Source: Methylovirgula sp. (GTDB taxonomy: Bacteria > Pseudomonadota > Alphaproteobacteria > Rhizobiales > Beijerinckiaceae). Taken from it: a stretch of 5,693 bases of DNA. The position numbers and the translations under genes are program-made. Below, one piece after another: positions 5,195 to 5,693 of this stretch. How positions within the stretch are numbered: position 1 is the stretch's first letter; every line of letters begins with the position of its first letter. The stretch spans positions 1-5,693 of the forward strand of contig JASHSW010000090.1 in NCBI GenBank assembly GCA_030038595.1. Reading direction: 5' to 3'. The notes beneath the pieces are model-generated. The model saw only the letters and a program-made list of their open reading frames with translations, had not been told where the DNA came from and did no database searches.

Positions 5195-5693
5195 ATGCCC
5201 ATCCGCCGCCTCGATCCCGTGCTTGTCGATCGCATCGCCGCCGGCGAAGTGGTCGAGCGGCCGGCCGCGGCGGTGAAAGAGCTCGTCGAGAATGCGCTCG
5301 ATGCGGGCGCGCGCCGCATCGATGTCGCCATCGAAGCAGGTGGCAAACAGTTGATCCGCGTCATCGACGACGGCAGCGGGATGAGCGGCGCCGATCTCGA
5401 ACTCGCGGTCGAGCGCCATGCCACGTCGAAATTGCCGGACGGCGATCTCACGCGCATCGCCACGCTAGGATTTCGCGGCGAGGCGCTGCCGTCAATCGGC
5501 TCGATCGCGCGGCTCGATATCGCCACGCGCGGCGAAGGCGCCGCGCAAGGCAGCGCCATCCGTGTCGAGCACGGCCGCAAATTCGCACTGAAGCCCACGG
5601 CGCAGCCGCAAGGCACGCGCGTCGAAGTGCGCGAACTCTTCGCCGCGACGCCGGCGCGGCTGAAATTTCTCAAAAGCGACCGAAGCGAGGGGC
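5195..5693 (+). CDS. mutL: DNA mismatch repair protein MutL, N-terminal part, cut by the right edge
   Basis: The first 166 codons of MutL are present; the frame is open at the window end. MutL is the ATP-dependent mediator that links MutS mismatch recognition to strand incision and excision. The GHKL ATPase motifs appear in order: [12 protein letters not shown] at 28-39 (Glu29 as general base, Asn33 for magnesium), VIDDGSGM at 56-63 (Asp58), HATSK at 75-79, [13 protein letters not shown] at 92-104, and [21 protein letters not shown] at 140-160. The Glu29, Asn33 and Asp58 numbers coincide with E. coli MutL, which supports the ATG at 5195; GAGGA (5187-5191) lies just upstream with tight spacing. 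The C-terminal dimerisation domain, and any endonuclease motif DQHAxxER within it, lie outside, so nicking activity cannot be judged. The repeat block separates it from the M16 pair; no convincing promoter of its own was found. Confidence 0.97.
   Translation, partial: MPIRRLDPVLVDRIAAGEVVERPAAAVKELVENALDAGARRIDVAIEAGGKQLIRVIDDGSGMSGADLELAVERHATSKLPDGDLTRIATLGFRGEALPSIGSIARLDIATRGEGAAQGSAIRVEHGRKFALKPTAQPQGTRVEVRELFAATPARLKFLKSDRSEG

Noticed and set aside
1..5693. tRNA genes, CRISPR arrays, insertion sequences or attachment sites
   Set aside because: Spacers are short and show no cloverleaf, no regularly spaced direct repeats, no transposase coding text and no target duplications.

Overview
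The window reads as a chromosomal housekeeping segment of a GC-rich alphaproteobacterium, most likely of the order Hyphomicrobiales (Rhizobiales). The evidence is an icd of the eukaryote-like NADP type, a short DksA with only one of the four zinc-finger cysteines, a tandem pair of M16B peptidases next to mutL, and G/C-rich palindromic intergenic repeats of a kind I recall from that order. I cannot name a genus from the sequence alone.

Layout. On the minus strand, running off the left edge, is the 5' part of a calcineurin-like phosphoesterase of the ligase-associated PdeM family. A divergent spacer of about 220 bp (333-556) holds a candidate promoter for each direction and a perfect 10-bp palindrome. 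The plus strand then carries icd (isocitrate dehydrogenase), dksA with its own promoter and a GTG start, two M16 peptidase genes 7 bp apart, a 146-bp spacer made largely of an inverted G/C-rich repeat, and the first 166 codons of mutL, which is cut by the right edge.

How the genes work together. icd is a TCA-cycle gene and dksA a stringent-response RNA polymerase cofactor; they share orientation but appear to be separate transcription units. The two M16 genes look like the two subunits of one heterodimeric zinc peptidase: the first has the complete zinc site and lacks the R/Y element, and the second has the R/Y element and lacks the zinc site. mutL starts mismatch repair. pdeM and mutL are both DNA-repair genes but lie on opposite strands at opposite ends, so no shared unit is implied.

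I found no mobile element, CRISPR array, tRNA or rRNA gene, and no convincing previously undescribed system. The points worth a second look are small: pdeM without an adjoining helicase gene, the start choice of dksA, RNA hairpins at gene junctions, and the repeat before mutL.
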